DNA of 64,000 nt from Symsagittifera roscoffensis (GCF_963678635.1 NC_087066.1:44071624-44135623), one strand, 5' to 3'; positions 12,760 to 22,378 are shown, counted from the first letter of the stretch. A program made the numbers and translations. The notes: generated by a model not told the origin, from the letters alone.

Positions 12760-13790
12760 CAAGCGTTGTTCATTGCAGTTTCAGGTGGAACTTAAAATTA
12801 TTTGAATTTTTTTTATAAAACTCTTTTTTTTCGGCTCAACTGGTATTTGCTCAAAGATTGTCGCCTTGTTTCCGCTTCGTAAGTTTTGATTCCAAGAGAA
12901 CAAGATAATTTAAAATCAATAGTCCTCTAAGTTTCTTGCTTGATAAAAATTATTATGCGATTGAATGTTATTAGGTTTTTCGTGTCTGGAAATCTACTGT
13001 CCTGATTTTCGAAAAATGGCTATCATTAGAATTACCGCTTACAGCTTCAATGGAAAAACCGCTAATTGGATGCATAATCCTTTGGTCTCTTTTCACTTAC
13101 TTCACTGTCTACAGCCTTCGAAAAAGTCTGTGAGATGAATATCTGACCCATAATTTTAATTTTTTTTTCGTTTTCTCAAGAAATAGTCGTTCTAAATCAG
13201 AGTTTTTCGTTTCAATGAATAGAAAGATTTGTAAAATTCCAGGCTCAAGCGGCTATACCCGTTTTTTACACAAAGTTATGGCACTCGGAATAGTCAAATT
13301 TTTTATTTTTGACCGTTTTGTGAATCTTCTTAACTTATCTTGAAAACTAACCTCTCAAACCTTTTATTATGGGTTCAATGGAAACAACAGGTAGTGGAAT
13401 TTTTCTTGCATCAGCGGCCACTCGCAAATTTTGTAGACAAAAAGTTATCGTCCTCAAAAATGTCATTTTTTTTTCATTTTTTACCGTTTACTAATTTTTT
13501 AAAAAATGTTCTCGAAAACTACCCTTCCATATCTAAAATTTTGGGTTCAATCAAAATTACAGGCTGGGTGAACCACTTCTGCTTAAACCACTACGCCTTT
13601 TTTTATACAAAAAGCCATGAGTCTCGGAAATGTCAAAATTTTGATTTGTCTACCGGTTTTTGGATTTTTCTCGATAACTATCCTGCCAAATCTGAGATTT
13701 TTTTTTAAAAAAGCAAGTTGTGCAAAACTCCTCTGTATAAATGGCTAAGCCGAACTTTCATTCCACAAAAATTGAGGGCTAGGGGGTTTA
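12760..13790 (+). repeat. Composite repeat with about 165-bp satellite-like array, copy B
   Basis: This block repeats copy A in the same order: the dispersed repeat (12760-12890, ending CTTCGTAAGTTTTG) and then units marked by CTTGAAAACT or CTCGAAAACT-type landmarks near 13173, 13338, 13510 and 13669 (spacing 158-173 bp). Shared strings with copy A include TTATGGCACTCGGAATAGTC and ACAAAAAGTTATCGTCC. The paired structure shows duplication of the block after the array formed, or two insertions of one composite element. Confidence 0.6.
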
Positions 13791-14615
13791 ATTTAGGATT
13801 TAAGGTTCACTTGATTTCATTTGCTGGAAGGAAGGCAAACTCTGCTATCAAATAGCGAAAGTGTAAAGGTCGCGAAAAGTGTGATCAATTTCTATTTTCG
13901 AAACTGGACTTTAATTGAAGATTTCCCAGTGGAAAAAAACTTTATTCATTGACACAGTTTTCTCAAATTGGGTTAATTTTTAGCAAAAAAGGTCAATCAT
14001 AAATTGTTCTAGAACTCAACAGAAAGGCGAAACTACGCTTCGCAAACAAAAGCAAGAAAATGAAAAAACTCTGCTGTAAACAAAGAAATAAAAGAAAAGC
14101 AAAAATATGCCCTAAAAATTGAGAATTAATTTTGTGGCGGATTTGAGCCTACAAATGTTAGTAGTAGCACATATTCCGATCTGCGCCACGGCACTTTGAA
14201 TTTTGGTCAACCGCCAATGAAGCAGCTAAATATGCTAATAAATTGCCAAACTCTGTAGCAAAAGTCGCACCAAATATAAACAGGCAAAGTTTGCATGTGC
14301 AAATTTGGAAATAAATAAACTAAAGGCACCAATATTTGCTACTTACGTTGGAAATAAAGAATAGTCGTTCTATCACTCTACGCTCGCTGAAGCTTGCTTG
14401 TGTAAAGAGTTTTAAGGCATCTATTTTGTTGAAAATTCGAACACTGAATTATTTTCAAAAACTAGTCAATATATTTTGGTTGATAAAAGTTATGATTATT
14501 ATAGTCAAACAGTTATAATAGTCAAATAGTTTTGATTTACAATAGTTATGATCTTGAATGTTAACTGTGATCTTTCTTTGAATTTGATGCTGACTTTAGT
14601 GATCGACGAAATGGA
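13791..14615. other. Noncoding DNA left of the Maverick-like element
   Basis: AT-rich sequence with no convincing open frame. Near 14030-14056 there is an inverted copy of the small GCGAAGC/GCTTCGC motif also seen near 835, 1250, 12535 and 55318. The last six bases (14616-14621) are the target duplication of the adjacent element. Confidence 0.5.
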
Positions 14616-14621
14616 AGTATA
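14616..14621. other. Target site duplication AGTATA (left)
   Basis: AGTATA lies directly before the left terminal inverted repeat and is repeated exactly at 37737-37742, after the right one. A 6-bp duplication is the known signature of Maverick/Polinton integration. Confidence 0.9.
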
Positions 14622-14985
14622 AGTAGTATAGATATACGACACTTGGATTGGGGGGGGGGGGGGGGTGATCCCTACAGGGATCATTGGGTATAGATTATAC
14701 CTAATGATCCCTATGTAAATATTTATACCTAATGATCCCTATGTATAATTTTCATAGCAAATGATCCCTATGTAAAATATTTATACCTAATGATCCCTAT
14801 GTAAAATATTTATACCTAATGATCCCTATGTAAAATATTTATACCTAATGATCCCTATGTAAAATATTTATACCTGATGATCCCTATGTAAAATATTTAT
14901 ACCTAATGATCCCTATGTATAATTTTTATACCTAATGATCCCAATGTAAAATTTTTATACTTAATGATCCCTATGTAAAACTTCG
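14622..14985. repeat. Left terminal inverted repeat with 29-bp minisatellite and poly-G tract
   Basis: The repeat begins AGTAGTATAGATATACGAC, then has 16 consecutive G (14650-14665), then TGATCCCTACAGGGATCA, then about ten copies of a 29-bp unit containing AATGATCCCTATGT and ATTTATACCT. The first ~130 bases after the G tract match the reverse complement of the right end base for base, including the variant TTCATAGCAAATGATCC unit. Array length differs between the two ends, as expected for a minisatellite. Confidence 0.9.
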
Positions 14986-15881
14986 GTAAATTATTGAGTA
15001 TTCCCACTGAACGTTGTGGAAACGGGAATGGAATTAAGTTTTGGTCGGTGCATGTTTTCTCTTCTAAAGTTTGGGGGTATTGGCTTGTTTACATGTAAAA
15101 GGACATTATATACCTATTATATGTAATAGGAAAGCACCAGATTTTGGCAGCGAGCTTAACTGTTGGCTGCGGTGAACGATTTCCTTCAAAAATGCATGTT
15201 TTATTGCTGAATCTCAAAGAAAGGAAAATTCGTCAATTGCGGCGGCCGCCACCTCTATTTAGGCAAAAGCTAATGATCAATTTGACCGAAATAAGAATGA
15301 AAAGTTTCTTTAAGCTAAATGAAAGTAAAAAACAAAGTAAAATTATGCAACACTGAAAACTCTAAAATAATGAAATTGGCTGGAAAATTTCGACATTTCC
15401 ATTTTCCGTGTCTACAGGAGACTGAAAAATAAACGTCTGAAATCTATGACAAAAGCTTTGATTTTATAGAAAGGTTGAAAGAGCTAATAAGTTGAAGTGG
15501 GTTAAGATCTTGAAAAACGAGAACACTGATGAAAGCCAAAAGTGCCCAGAAATATTGTCAAAACTTGTACCTAACTTGTTACTATAAAATTGAAGTGGAA
15601 CAAAATTTCTTGGGGTCCGAGTAGAGGAAAACGCATGGCGCTCGACTCTCAGCCGAAAGGCGGCGTTTCGAAACCCGTCCGGAAATTGTACTGAAAGGAG
15701 GCAACAGTTGCTGGTATGGTGATATCCCCCCATAGATCGATTTTGTATTTTTTCTATAGTAATCTAACTTCTCGGATTACTGCTATTCATTTAAAAATTG
15801 GGTAAAAATGTCAATTACTAAAAAATGTAGTGTTTAAAATGAAATTGAAAAGTGTACAAAACAGCCATATTAAATTGTTAG
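14986..15881. other. Left subterminal noncoding region of the Maverick-like element
   Basis: About 900 bases between the left terminal repeat and the first gene, without a recognisable protein. A 70-codon plus frame (15144-15356) and an 89-codon minus frame (15464-15733) have no visible domain. Around 15613-15695 there is a tRNA-like stretch with a B-box-like GTTTCGAAACC and the string CTCGACTCTCAGCCGAAAGG, which produces much of the minus frame. Confidence 0.45.
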
Positions 15882-16328
15882 TTAATGGGTAAGCATGTGA
15901 GTTAGGAAACATTTCAAAACATGATCATTTATGTAAGCAAAATCAGAAGCATCACCATTAAAGTTTTTATCATAAATCAAATGTGCAATATAAATGCAAA
16001 AAGAACCGCACATGGTAGAGTTTGAGTCTTGCATGGGAAAGTTTGTCATCAATTCAGTCACCTGATGAAAATTCTCGTTCAATCGTTTATACAGATTGGT
16101 GTACTGCCCAAGAGGAAGACCGAGAGGATCAGTAAAATATAAAACATTTCTTCTGTTGCAAATTACAATCCAATGTGTCCCTGGAGAATCTGATTTTGAA
16201 GTGTTCACAATCATAAAGATATTGTTTGGGATGTGAGGTGGAAAATTGTCCGCTGCAAATACTCCAAGAAACTTATATTTCAGATGTTTACAGTTCTGAA
16301 TGAGATCCTGCAACTGAATTTCATCCAT
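15882..16328 (-). CDS. Adenain-like cysteine protease (virion maturation protease)
   Basis: This 148-residue frame has the order of catalytic residues of the adenovirus protease/Ulp1 clan: His in GTHWIVIC (about residue 52), an acidic residue in LYFTDPLG (about 67), and the nucleophile Cys in STMCGSFCIYI (about 108). Family members mature capsid and core proteins, cutting after short hydrophobic-Gly-type motifs. The length is near that of the compact proteases of Maverick elements, somewhat shorter than adenain (about 200). The ATG at 16326-16328 lies two bases after the stop of the upstream capsid gene, so the pair is probably co-expressed. The frame is intact. The family is confident; activity is inferred from residues. 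Confidence 0.85.
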   Translation of the reverse strand: MDEIQLQDLIQNCKHLKYKFLGVFAADNFPPHIPNNIFMIVNTSKSDSPGTHWIVICNRRNVLYFTDPLGLPLGQYTNLYKRLNENFHQVTELMTNFPMQDSNSTMCGSFCIYIAHLIYDKNFNGDASDFAYINDHVLKCFLTHMLTH

Positions 16329-16330
16329 TT

Positions 16331-17638
16331 TTAGACGGTCGAAATTGGAAGGACGTTCTTTGTAACTTTGCGGTCAGAGGTAATAAATACATTGGATGAG
16401 CGTATACCCCAAACAAAAATTTCAAGGTTTGCTGTCAACGCGTTTGAGAATTGAAGATCGAGTGAAACTGAGCAGTTAGTAAGTTCTGGATGCAAGAAGT
16501 CATGAGCTGCCTGCTGTGTGCTAGTGAGATCAAAACACATAATAAAGTGCTGTTGGTAGTTATCCAGAGTGATTCCCAGCCCGCAGTGCAACAAACCTAG
16601 CGCTGATAGTGTGTTGAAGAAGAGACGTTTATGATCTTGTGTACTGATTGGTGTACTTGCTATTGGTAAACCGTTCCGTCTCAAGGTAACTTGCTCCAAT
16701 CCAAACTTTTGATAATGAAAAGGATTTGTTCGGTTTGTTCCTAGAAATGCATTATTTGTGTTCAAGGCTATTATAATTTGTCTCACCGGTTCACGAGCAA
16801 AAATGTCTTCCTGTTGCCAGCTGCGCTGACCAGCTGTTGCAAGAAAAGTTTTTGTAATTTCTTCTTGATATGGGTAGTTCGCAGGAGTTTTGAGCAAAGT
16901 TGATTCAATGGCAGAGAGCACATGGTCGGTCACAGTCATTTTTCTAACATATAGGTTCGCTTCGAGTATTTGCAGCTTGTAATGCTTGGCAGCATCTTCA
17001 GAAATAATGAGAAAGTCTTCATGAGGACGTCTGTAGGAAAGTCTGAGGGTAACACCGCTCAACAAATGCTTGTCACATGTGAAAAAATCAACTCCAGCGG
17101 GTCCATAGAACCAAATTTCCCTCGATTCACGGACCAGTTCTCGTTGAGATGTGAAATCAGCTGCATCTATTGCAGCGGGATTGTTTTCAAAACGATATCC
17201 CTGACACTTAAGCCATGAATCCTTGGCTCCTTTGCTGTTAGAAAATTCTGTTCCAATAAAGCTTTTATGCGCAAAATTACTATTGGCATTTGAGATTTTG
17301 AGTCCATTAGCAGAGAGGGTACAGTCAGAGAAAAGGGAATACAGGGAGTTGTTTACGAGGAACGGTGAATCAGACACAGTAGGATCAGTGTTGTCGTATC
17401 GCAGATCAGCTCCATTTGATTGCGTTACTTTGCATCGTAATTCCAAATAAATTTTTTGCAGGTCAACAAAATTATTACGGTCACCGGTGATTTCAAATTC
17501 AAGCATTGGTCCATTGGGTGAATAGACAGATCCAATTTTTTTATCAAAAGCGTTTTCAAAAGTAATCAAAAGAAGTTGTTTTTCAAACAAATCCAGAGAG
17601 CTATGGGTAGCTTCATTGGGTAACAAATTAGCGATCAT
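16331..17638 (-). CDS. Major capsid protein candidate (F54H12.2-like family)
   Basis: An intact 435-residue frame starting at the ATG 17636-17638. Its pattern matches, from memory, the invertebrate Maverick-associated family typified by the uncharacterised C. elegans protein F54H12.2: an N-terminal 'PMLEFEITGDRNNFVDLQ' strand, 'NSLYSLFSDCTLSANG' hairpin, 'ANLYVRKMTV' mid-section and 'NNAFLGTNRTNPFHYQKF'. The many short beta-rich segments suit a jelly-roll virion protein. It lies between the small basic virion protein and the protease, as a structural gene should. Assignment as the double jelly-roll major capsid rests on family resemblance and position; a penton-type minor capsid role is the alternative. 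No frameshift or stop interrupts it, unlike the replication genes. Confidence 0.7.
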   Translation of the reverse strand: MIANLLPNEATHSSLDLFEKQLLLITFENAFDKKIGSVYSPNGPMLEFEITGDRNNFVDLQKIYLELRCKVTQSNGADLRYDNTDPTVSDSPFLVNNSLYSLFSDCTLSANGLKISNANSNFAHKSFIGTEFSNSKGAKDSWLKCQGYRFENNPAAIDAADFTSQRELVRESREIWFYGPAGVDFFTCDKHLLSGVTLRLSYRRPHEDFLIISEDAAKHYKLQILEANLYVRKMTVTDHVLSAIESTLLKTPANYPYQEEITKTFLATAGQRSWQQEDIFAREPVRQIIIALNTNNAFLGTNRTNPFHYQKFGLEQVTLRRNGLPIASTPISTQDHKRLFFNTLSALGLLHCGLGITLDNYQQHFIMCFDLTSTQQAAHDFLHPELTNCSVSLDLQFSNALTANLEIFVWGIRSSNVFITSDRKVTKNVLPISTV

Positions 17639-17738
17639 TTTTGATGTTTGAGAAAAAATCTGCTCGACTTCTCACTGGTCTGGTTTTTCTTCGAATGGTT
17701 GTTTTTCTTTTTCAAGCCCCTACTGACCTTCTTCTTCG

Positions 17739-18050
17739 TCATCCATTCAATGGTGTCTTTCGCCGACGACGTCTACCACCACCGAGTTGTTTTCTTGCAG
17801 TTTTTGTGACAGTGTTTTTCAATGCTTGTTTAGGAGACTTCTTTTTCATAGCGACATCAATTAGTTCTGGCGCTGCACTCATCAAAAGTTCTCTGCCCAG
17901 TTTTTTCGCAGCCGGTAGAATAACCCGTCGTGCAAACGGTATAGCAACACGACCAATACCAGCAGCCAAAGCGCCAAATCCACTGCCGCGTTGTCGGTAG
18001 TGTCCAGAGAAATGAGGAAGTGAAGCTTGCTTTGCATAATATTGTTCCAT
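17739..18050 (-). CDS. Small basic amphipathic virion protein (adenovirus pVI/pX-like)
   Basis: A 103-residue, strongly basic protein starting at ATG 18048-18050. After an RGSGFGALAAGIGR segment comes an amphipathic stretch (IPFARRVILPAAKKLGRELL), then KSPKQALKNTVTKTARK and an RRRRRK-type tail. GSGFG- and LGGG-type sites resemble viral protease cleavage sites, and one lies just before the basic tail. Proteins of this build in adenoviruses and Mavericks are DNA-binding core or membrane-lytic internal capsid proteins. The gene sits between the capsid candidate and the second structural gene. The frame is intact. The general class is well supported; the exact counterpart is not. Confidence 0.65.
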   Translation of the reverse strand: MEQYYAKQASLPHFSGHYRQRGSGFGALAAGIGRVAIPFARRVILPAAKKLGRELLMSAAPELIDVAMKKKSPKQALKNTVTKTARKQLGGGRRRRRKTPLNG

Positions 18051-18056
18051 TGGTTT

Positions 18057-18926
18057 TCAATCAAAGCGCTTGAATTTTAGAGTCAACACAACTTTACCAG
18101 TTCCTGCAAAGGGCACTAGTCTTCCGGTTTCTGTGCGCAACTGTACCGATATTGATTGTACAGATGAAGTGAATATTTTTTTGTAGTCTAAATTAGTGAA
18201 GTTTTTTCGATGATTAGGTTCAATGCTGCAGGCACTACCGTTTTTGATGCGTCTATTTGAATCAATGACGCGTAAAAATGGGGCCTTTGCATCACCAACA
18301 GTTTGGTATTGAATAATGTCAATATAGACAAACATTAGACTTGTCCCACTTGATAAGTCATATGGGAAATGAGATTCGTACAGTTCGTTTCCCTCATAAG
18401 ACGCATCGAAGGAGGGTATCATTTTGTAACCCATGTGATATTCACCGTTCTTATCAAGCTTTGCATTGTAGCCTAACAGACTGGGTATTTGGGGACTTGG
18501 GAATGAGATTCCTTCATTTGCGTTCATCCAAATGCTCATGCTATTCGTGATTTCTTGAGGACTCGCATCAAAATGAATTTTTTCTTTGAGTTTTGTTTTT
18601 ATCTCATTAATCAATTGTTCTATAAAAGTGTACTCTCCTGATTTGATAAAAATTTTTTCGCCATAGTAGGGTCTGGAAATTGTATTCCGATTGCCAGCGT
18701 TGGATTTACTGGCTACTACTTCGGATGCTCTGAAGTACGTAAATTCCTCATCAGTAACATTGTTTAATTTTGTGGGGAAAATTATTTCTGAGAGAGCAAC
18801 TCTCCAATCTCCGTCTAAAGCTATTTCTTCTTTACAAAAATTTCTAAAACTGGTCAAAGTGTTGTCTGGGAAATAATCCATTGATGCTGTTGAAATCAAA
18901 TGTACAGTAAACTCATCACTGCCCAT
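18057..18926 (-). CDS. Second structural protein candidate (penton/minor capsid)
   Basis: An intact frame. The first true ATG is at 18924-18926 (the frame opens with a non-ATG codon at 18953), giving 289 residues. The N-terminal region (STASMDYFPDNTLTSFRNF, then IALDGDWRVALSEIIFP) and the C-terminal strand ending GKVVLTLKFKRF match, from memory, a protein regularly found beside the F54H12.2-like capsid gene in invertebrate Maverick-type elements. The pattern is beta-rich and lacks enzymatic motifs. It is six bases from the small basic gene and overlaps the integrase 3' end by about ten bases, so it belongs to the leftward transcription block. Penton or minor capsid is inferred; the alternative is a vertex- or tail-associated protein. 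Confidence 0.6.
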   Translation of the reverse strand: MGSDEFTVHLISTASMDYFPDNTLTSFRNFCKEEIALDGDWRVALSEIIFPTKLNNVTDEEFTYFRASEVVASKSNAGNRNTISRPYYGEKIFIKSGEYTFIEQLINEIKTKLKEKIHFDASPQEITNSMSIWMNANEGISFPSPQIPSLLGYNAKLDKNGEYHMGYKMIPSFDASYEGNELYESHFPYDLSSGTSLMFVYIDIIQYQTVGDAKAPFLRVIDSNRRIKNGSACSIEPNHRKNFTNLDYKKIFTSSVQSISVQLRTETGRLVPFAGTGKVVLTLKFKRFD

Positions 18927-19910
18927 TTTCGTTATAATCAGCTTTGTTTCCAATTAAACTAAGTTCTTTTTCATAAAATTTTCCGCTTATTTCTTCCTTT
19001 TCCGCATCAATGAGACTGTATGTTGGAGGGTTTACAGTAGGAATGGCAACTATTTCAAAAACTTCGTCTGTAAAAATCTGCTTGTAACCTTTTCTAAAAG
19101 GCAAGTCAGTCTTCGCTATTCGCACATAGTCACCAACATAAAATTTTGGTTTCTGTACCAACTTCGATGAACTGTTTGCAATTAATGAAACTAAAGCAGG
19201 TACATGTTTTCTTGTGACCTTGTTTGGAGCCAATTTTGTTACTCTACTAACGCGTGAGTTAATCGTTTGAACAAAACTTTGTAATTTTTCAATATAACTG
19301 TAAGTCCATTCAAACAAGTATTTGTAGATAATACTTTTCAGCGATCGAATGTTTCTTTCGGCAAACGCTGATTTTTTTTCACTGTGAGTATTGTATTTGA
19401 TGATTTCTCGTTTAGTACATAACCTTTTGAACTCTCCTTTAAACTCGGTGCCTTTGTCAACCCAAACTTCTTTGGTTGTTTTGTTTTGATCATTTTTTTG
19501 AAAGCTTCGGTTGTTTCTTTAGCATCTTTGGTGTTCAGGGGTTCCACTCGTAAGTAGCGAGAGAGACAATCGACAGCAACTAATAAATATCGTACCCCTC
19601 GGTTATATTTAGCCAATTTATCAACATAAGCCAAGTCAAGAGACCAAATTTCGTTGATATCGTTAACAATCACTTTTAGCCGAGGATATGTTTTACGAAA
19701 CAATCCATACTTTGTATGTGATGATTGAGATCTCAGAAAATTTTTAACTTTTTTTGGTGAGAGTTGACTAGCATTTGTTAAATTTTTAACGCTACCAAAT
19801 GCAGCTAGACCTTTCGTGTAGAGTAATTTGAGTTTCTTTTCTTCACTGATAGTAGGATTTCCATTCTTTTGTTGACGTCGTCGCAAACGATTCTTTACTG
19901 CTTTCATAGT
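18916..19910 (-). pseudogene. Retroviral-type (DDE) integrase, frameshifted
   Basis: The upstream part (frame of 19338-20141, coding from about 19910) carries the N-terminal region and the start of the RNase H-fold core, with the first catalytic Asp in IWSLDLAYVDK and the YLLVAVDCLSRYLRV strand. A single-base shift near 19467 moves the second catalytic Asp and the Glu into another frame. That frame runs on into 18916-19317, whose KFYVGDYVRIAK and FTDEVFEIV segments form the SH3/chromo-like C-terminal domain. The family is that of C. elegans F54H12.3 and other Maverick integrases, which insert the element and produce 6-bp duplications. As read, the protein is truncated before the active site is complete. 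A second shift near 19910-19940, in a GAC/GAT-rich tract, separates it from the gene upstream, so the two may once have been fused. Confidence 0.8.
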
Positions 19911-20755
19911 TTTTATCATCGTCGTCATCGTCGTCGTTGGTGTTGGGGAAAAATTCTTTTTTCTGGGTTTTTCTTTTGTCGGATTGCTTGGTTTTGGGTT
20001 TGAAAGTTGTCGATCGAGTCTTCGAAGAGGAGGGTTTCGATCTCTTCGAGTCCTCAGTTGTCGGGTTGTCGGAGACGAAGGAGGAAGAAGTTGAGGGCTT
20101 AGCTGCTTCGCTCTTAAGCGAGCGGAGAATCTGTTTGGCATAAGTGTTAGACACTAAGCTAGGATCAAGATTCAGTTCTTTCAAAATTTGAGGATAAAAA
20201 ACACCCTCAAGTTTTTTTGTGTTTTGCTGTGTATCGTACAAAAAGGATTCAATTTTAACGAGTGTTGGTTTTCCTTGAATTAGAACATATCCGTCAACGT
20301 CTAATGTCAAGGATTCAACTTTGAACAACTGCTTCAGCACTATGTTTGCCCTTTCCAATTTATTAGCTTCCAATAGCTCTTGAATGGATTCCATAACCTT
20401 TCGAAACACTTCAGCGGTTTTTCCATAACTTTTTTCATCCTTTTTTTCTAATTTCTTTGAACTTGTCTGCTGCTGAGAATTGTATGATTCAATATTTCCT
20501 TCGGTTTCATCATCACCATCACCACTGAAATTAGTAAGTGCAGATAAATTTCTTTTTCGAAGATTTGGTACTACATTACTAGGGGATAAAGGAATAGGAG
20601 ATGTTGGGTTTAATGGTGGTGGAGAGTCACGGCTGATATTTCGTTCTCGAAATCGTTGTATGTAATGGATTATGAAGGATTTGAGATTGTGGTGCAGTTT
20701 TTTCATCTGGAGCATATGTTTTTCGAGGAATGAGGATGAATTCTTCAGCATACAT
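19843..20755 (-). pseudogene. Conserved Maverick accessory protein upstream of integrase, frameshifted N terminus
   Basis: The main frame (to 20751) has a central region with VDGYVLIQGKPTLVKIESFLYD and VFYPQILKELNLDP, a pattern I associate with a protein of unknown function found beside or fused to Maverick integrases. A disordered S/K-rich tail and a poly-Asp tract follow. A better N terminus starts at the ATG 20753-20755 in another frame (MYAEEFILIPRKTYAP), so a shift near 20640 probably breaks the gene. About 265 bases of this gene (20282-20546) have been copied into every unit of the 1.4-kb tandem array to the right. Function unknown; DNA binding or a virion role are possibilities only. 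Confidence 0.55.
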
Positions 20756-20765
20756 GCTTAAGGTT

Positions 20766-21062
20766 CTAGTTTTTCAGGTAAATGTAACACGATTCTCCGA
20801 TTGATTTAACCAGTGAAATATTGTTTGCCAAAACTTTTCGTTTTTCTCGGATACTAAACTTAGGGTCAACAATTTTTCCAAATGGTATTTTTTTACTCTC
20901 GATGAAACTCTTGTTAGCTGGAACATGTCCCAGAAAAACATTTACAAAACAATCGCAAAGAAATCTAATAAAATTTGAATCAGCTCCTGTCAAAATTGAT
21001 CTACAATGGCGACTATTGAGCATTTGCTTCAATATACATAAATCTTTCTCTTTCATTTTCAA
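20766..21062 (-). CDS. Small basic conserved protein after the ATPase
   Basis: A 98-residue basic protein (MKMKEKDLCILKQML...). Its pattern, with a short helix, NFIRFLCDCFVNVFLGHVP and a KRKVLANNISLVKS segment, resembles a roughly 100-residue protein that follows the packaging ATPase in related elements, as far as I remember. It overlaps the 3' end of the ATPase by about 50 bases, so the two were probably translated from one transcript. No enzymatic motif is visible. A packaging or DNA-condensing role would fit the position but is a guess. Confidence 0.45.
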   Translation of the reverse strand: MKMKEKDLCILKQMLNSRHCRSILTGADSNFIRFLCDCFVNVFLGHVPANKSFIESKKIPFGKIVDPKFSIREKRKVLANNISLVKSIGESCYIYLKN

Positions 21063-21761
21063 GAGATGTGATAACTGCTTTTGAGGATGGTAAATAGAAA
21101 ATGGTTGGTGATGGTGGAACTATGTTTGACGAATAACGAAGACATTCTGAAGTTTTGGGATCCAAGTCTATCAACAGATGACCGAAATCTTCTTTCGTTG
21201 CTAACTGATACGCATGACGGAGGAATTTTGCATTATTCAACTGTCTGCCTAAATAATCAATTTGTTGAATGTCTCGTGGTGATTTGAACAAAATTAAGTG
21301 AGTTGTATTCAAATTGTACGTGATTGCTTACTTTGCTGAAATAAATCGTGCTTGACATAAATAACATGAACATTTTTATGTCGACCTGCTGTAGCTAATT
21401 TAACAAAATCTTTTTCATTAAAAATTTCTTCACAGGTATCATCAAAGACAATCATACAATCCCGTAAGTTATTAACAATTTCAAAGCTGGACAATTTTAT
21501 AAATTCAATATCAAATTTGTTGTGAGAAACAAAGGAATGGTATTTGGGTTGATCGTGAAGATAAAAATAAAATATCTTGTTATACGATGGATAGAATGTA
21601 CCTTTGAGAAGCATTTGAAAAATTAAATCAGTTTTGCCAGATCCCGAGGGACCTGAAATGGACATAAACAGACGATCTTTTGTTGAAATGATCTTATTCA
21701 TTATTATAACTTGGGATTGGGTAACATGTAACCAACTGTACTGGATAGTATTGAAAGCCAA
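21013..21761 (-). pseudogene. FtsK/HerA-type packaging ATPase (A32-like), frameshifted
   Basis: The upstream part (21309-21761) has a P-loop, GPSGSGKT, about 35 residues from the start and a Walker B motif, CMIVFDDT, about 60 residues later, followed by KLATAGRHKNVHVIYVKHDLF, typical of poxvirus A32-like genome-packaging ATPases. The frame stops at 21309-21311 (TGA), and the sensor region (HLILFKSPRDIQQIDYLG, then FGHLLIDLDPKTS) continues in another frame to 21013. A short indel at about 21310 is the simplest explanation. The enzyme would drive DNA into the capsid. Both halves are clear, so identity is confident, but this copy cannot give full-length protein without frame correction. Confidence 0.8.
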
Positions 21762-21994
21762 ATGGCAGTCTCATCACAACTAAGGTTGTAAAAAGACAGT
21801 TTTGAAATCGATAAAGAGAGCAAAATGAAAATGAAACAGACTTGTGTGAAAAAGACAACTTCTGCAGACGGAAGAGAAACAGAATTACAAAATTTCCAAG
21901 ATCTGTTTTCGTGAGATAAAGACTGTTCGGCACCACCAATGTCTACAAAGTCGCAATCATTGTTCTCGACAGTGGTGGTTTCTTCAATTTCCAT
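21704..21994 (-). CDS. Small membrane protein with GYMLPNPKL C terminus
   Basis: Starting from the ATG 21992-21994 this gives 96 residues: an acidic N terminus (MEIEETTTVENND), then two hydrophobic segments (VVFFTQVCFIFILLSLSIS and ETAIWLSILSSTVGYML) and a terminal LPNPKL. Small two-helix proteins with a G.LLP.P-type ending recur in Maverick-type elements (from memory). A virion membrane or egress role is conceivable but unproven. Its 3' end overlaps the ATPase start by about 57 bases. The first 25 or so codons are copied into each downstream 1.4-kb repeat unit, where the frame ends soon after the junction. Confidence 0.55.
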   Translation of the reverse strand: MEIEETTTVENNDCDFVDIGGAEQSLSHENRSWKFCNSVSLPSAEVVFFTQVCFIFILLSLSISKLSFYNLSCDETAIWLSILSSTVGYMLPNPKL

Positions 21995-22280
21995 GTTTAC
22001 TGGAAGACTTTTTTTGCTTATTTGTATCAAGGTTGATAGTTACAACTGCATACCAATCGCCTTTTTTTCTCTCTGATCTATTGCCGTTTGGTTTGTATTT
22101 TATTATATATCTTGCTATGTTTTTGTCTGTCAGAAGTATCCGAACAATTTTTTCTACGTTTCCGGTACTGATTTCGTCTAATAACTCTTTTGGTAAATTC
22201 TCACCTGTTAAACTCACATTTTGTGTGTTTTCTTTTGGCAAAAATATTTTTTTGAAATTTTGAATTTTCAAACACGACAT
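21984..22280 (-). CDS. Small array gene A (98 residues), copy 1 of 4
   Basis: Unknown protein (MSCLKIQNFKKIF...) with LPKELLDEISTGNVEKIVRIL followed by IIKYKPNGNRSERKKGDW and a strand-rich end. It overlaps the membrane-protein start by 11 bases. Near-identical copies lie at 23385-23681, 24786-25082 and 26186-26482; copy 4 has several replacements. It shows weak position-by-position similarity to array gene B (LP.EL, TGNVE/TDNVE, V.K/IKYK.N), suggesting the two are ancient duplicates. Function unknown. Confidence 0.5.
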   Translation of the reverse strand: MSCLKIQNFKKIFLPKENTQNVSLTGENLPKELLDEISTGNVEKIVRILLTDKNIARYIIKYKPNGNRSERKKGDWYAVVTINLDTNKQKKSSSKHGN

Positions 22281-22378
22281 GTTAGCAACTAGTAATCACA
22301 CAAGATCAAAAGAAAATGAAAACAATCAATAAGTATATTTATTATGATTCACAAAACTTGGCATATATATGTGATTCG

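Noticed and set aside
14700-14985. CRISPR-like array in the left terminal repeat (29-bp repeats)
   Set aside because: Units are directly adjacent with no unique spacers and occur in mirror orientation at the other element end; this is a minisatellite in eukaryotic DNA.
17223-18876. Plus-strand frames inside the capsid-type genes (17223-17450, 17641-18000, 18341-18550, 18691-18876)
   Set aside because: Antisense shadows of intact minus-strand genes with recognisable family patterns.
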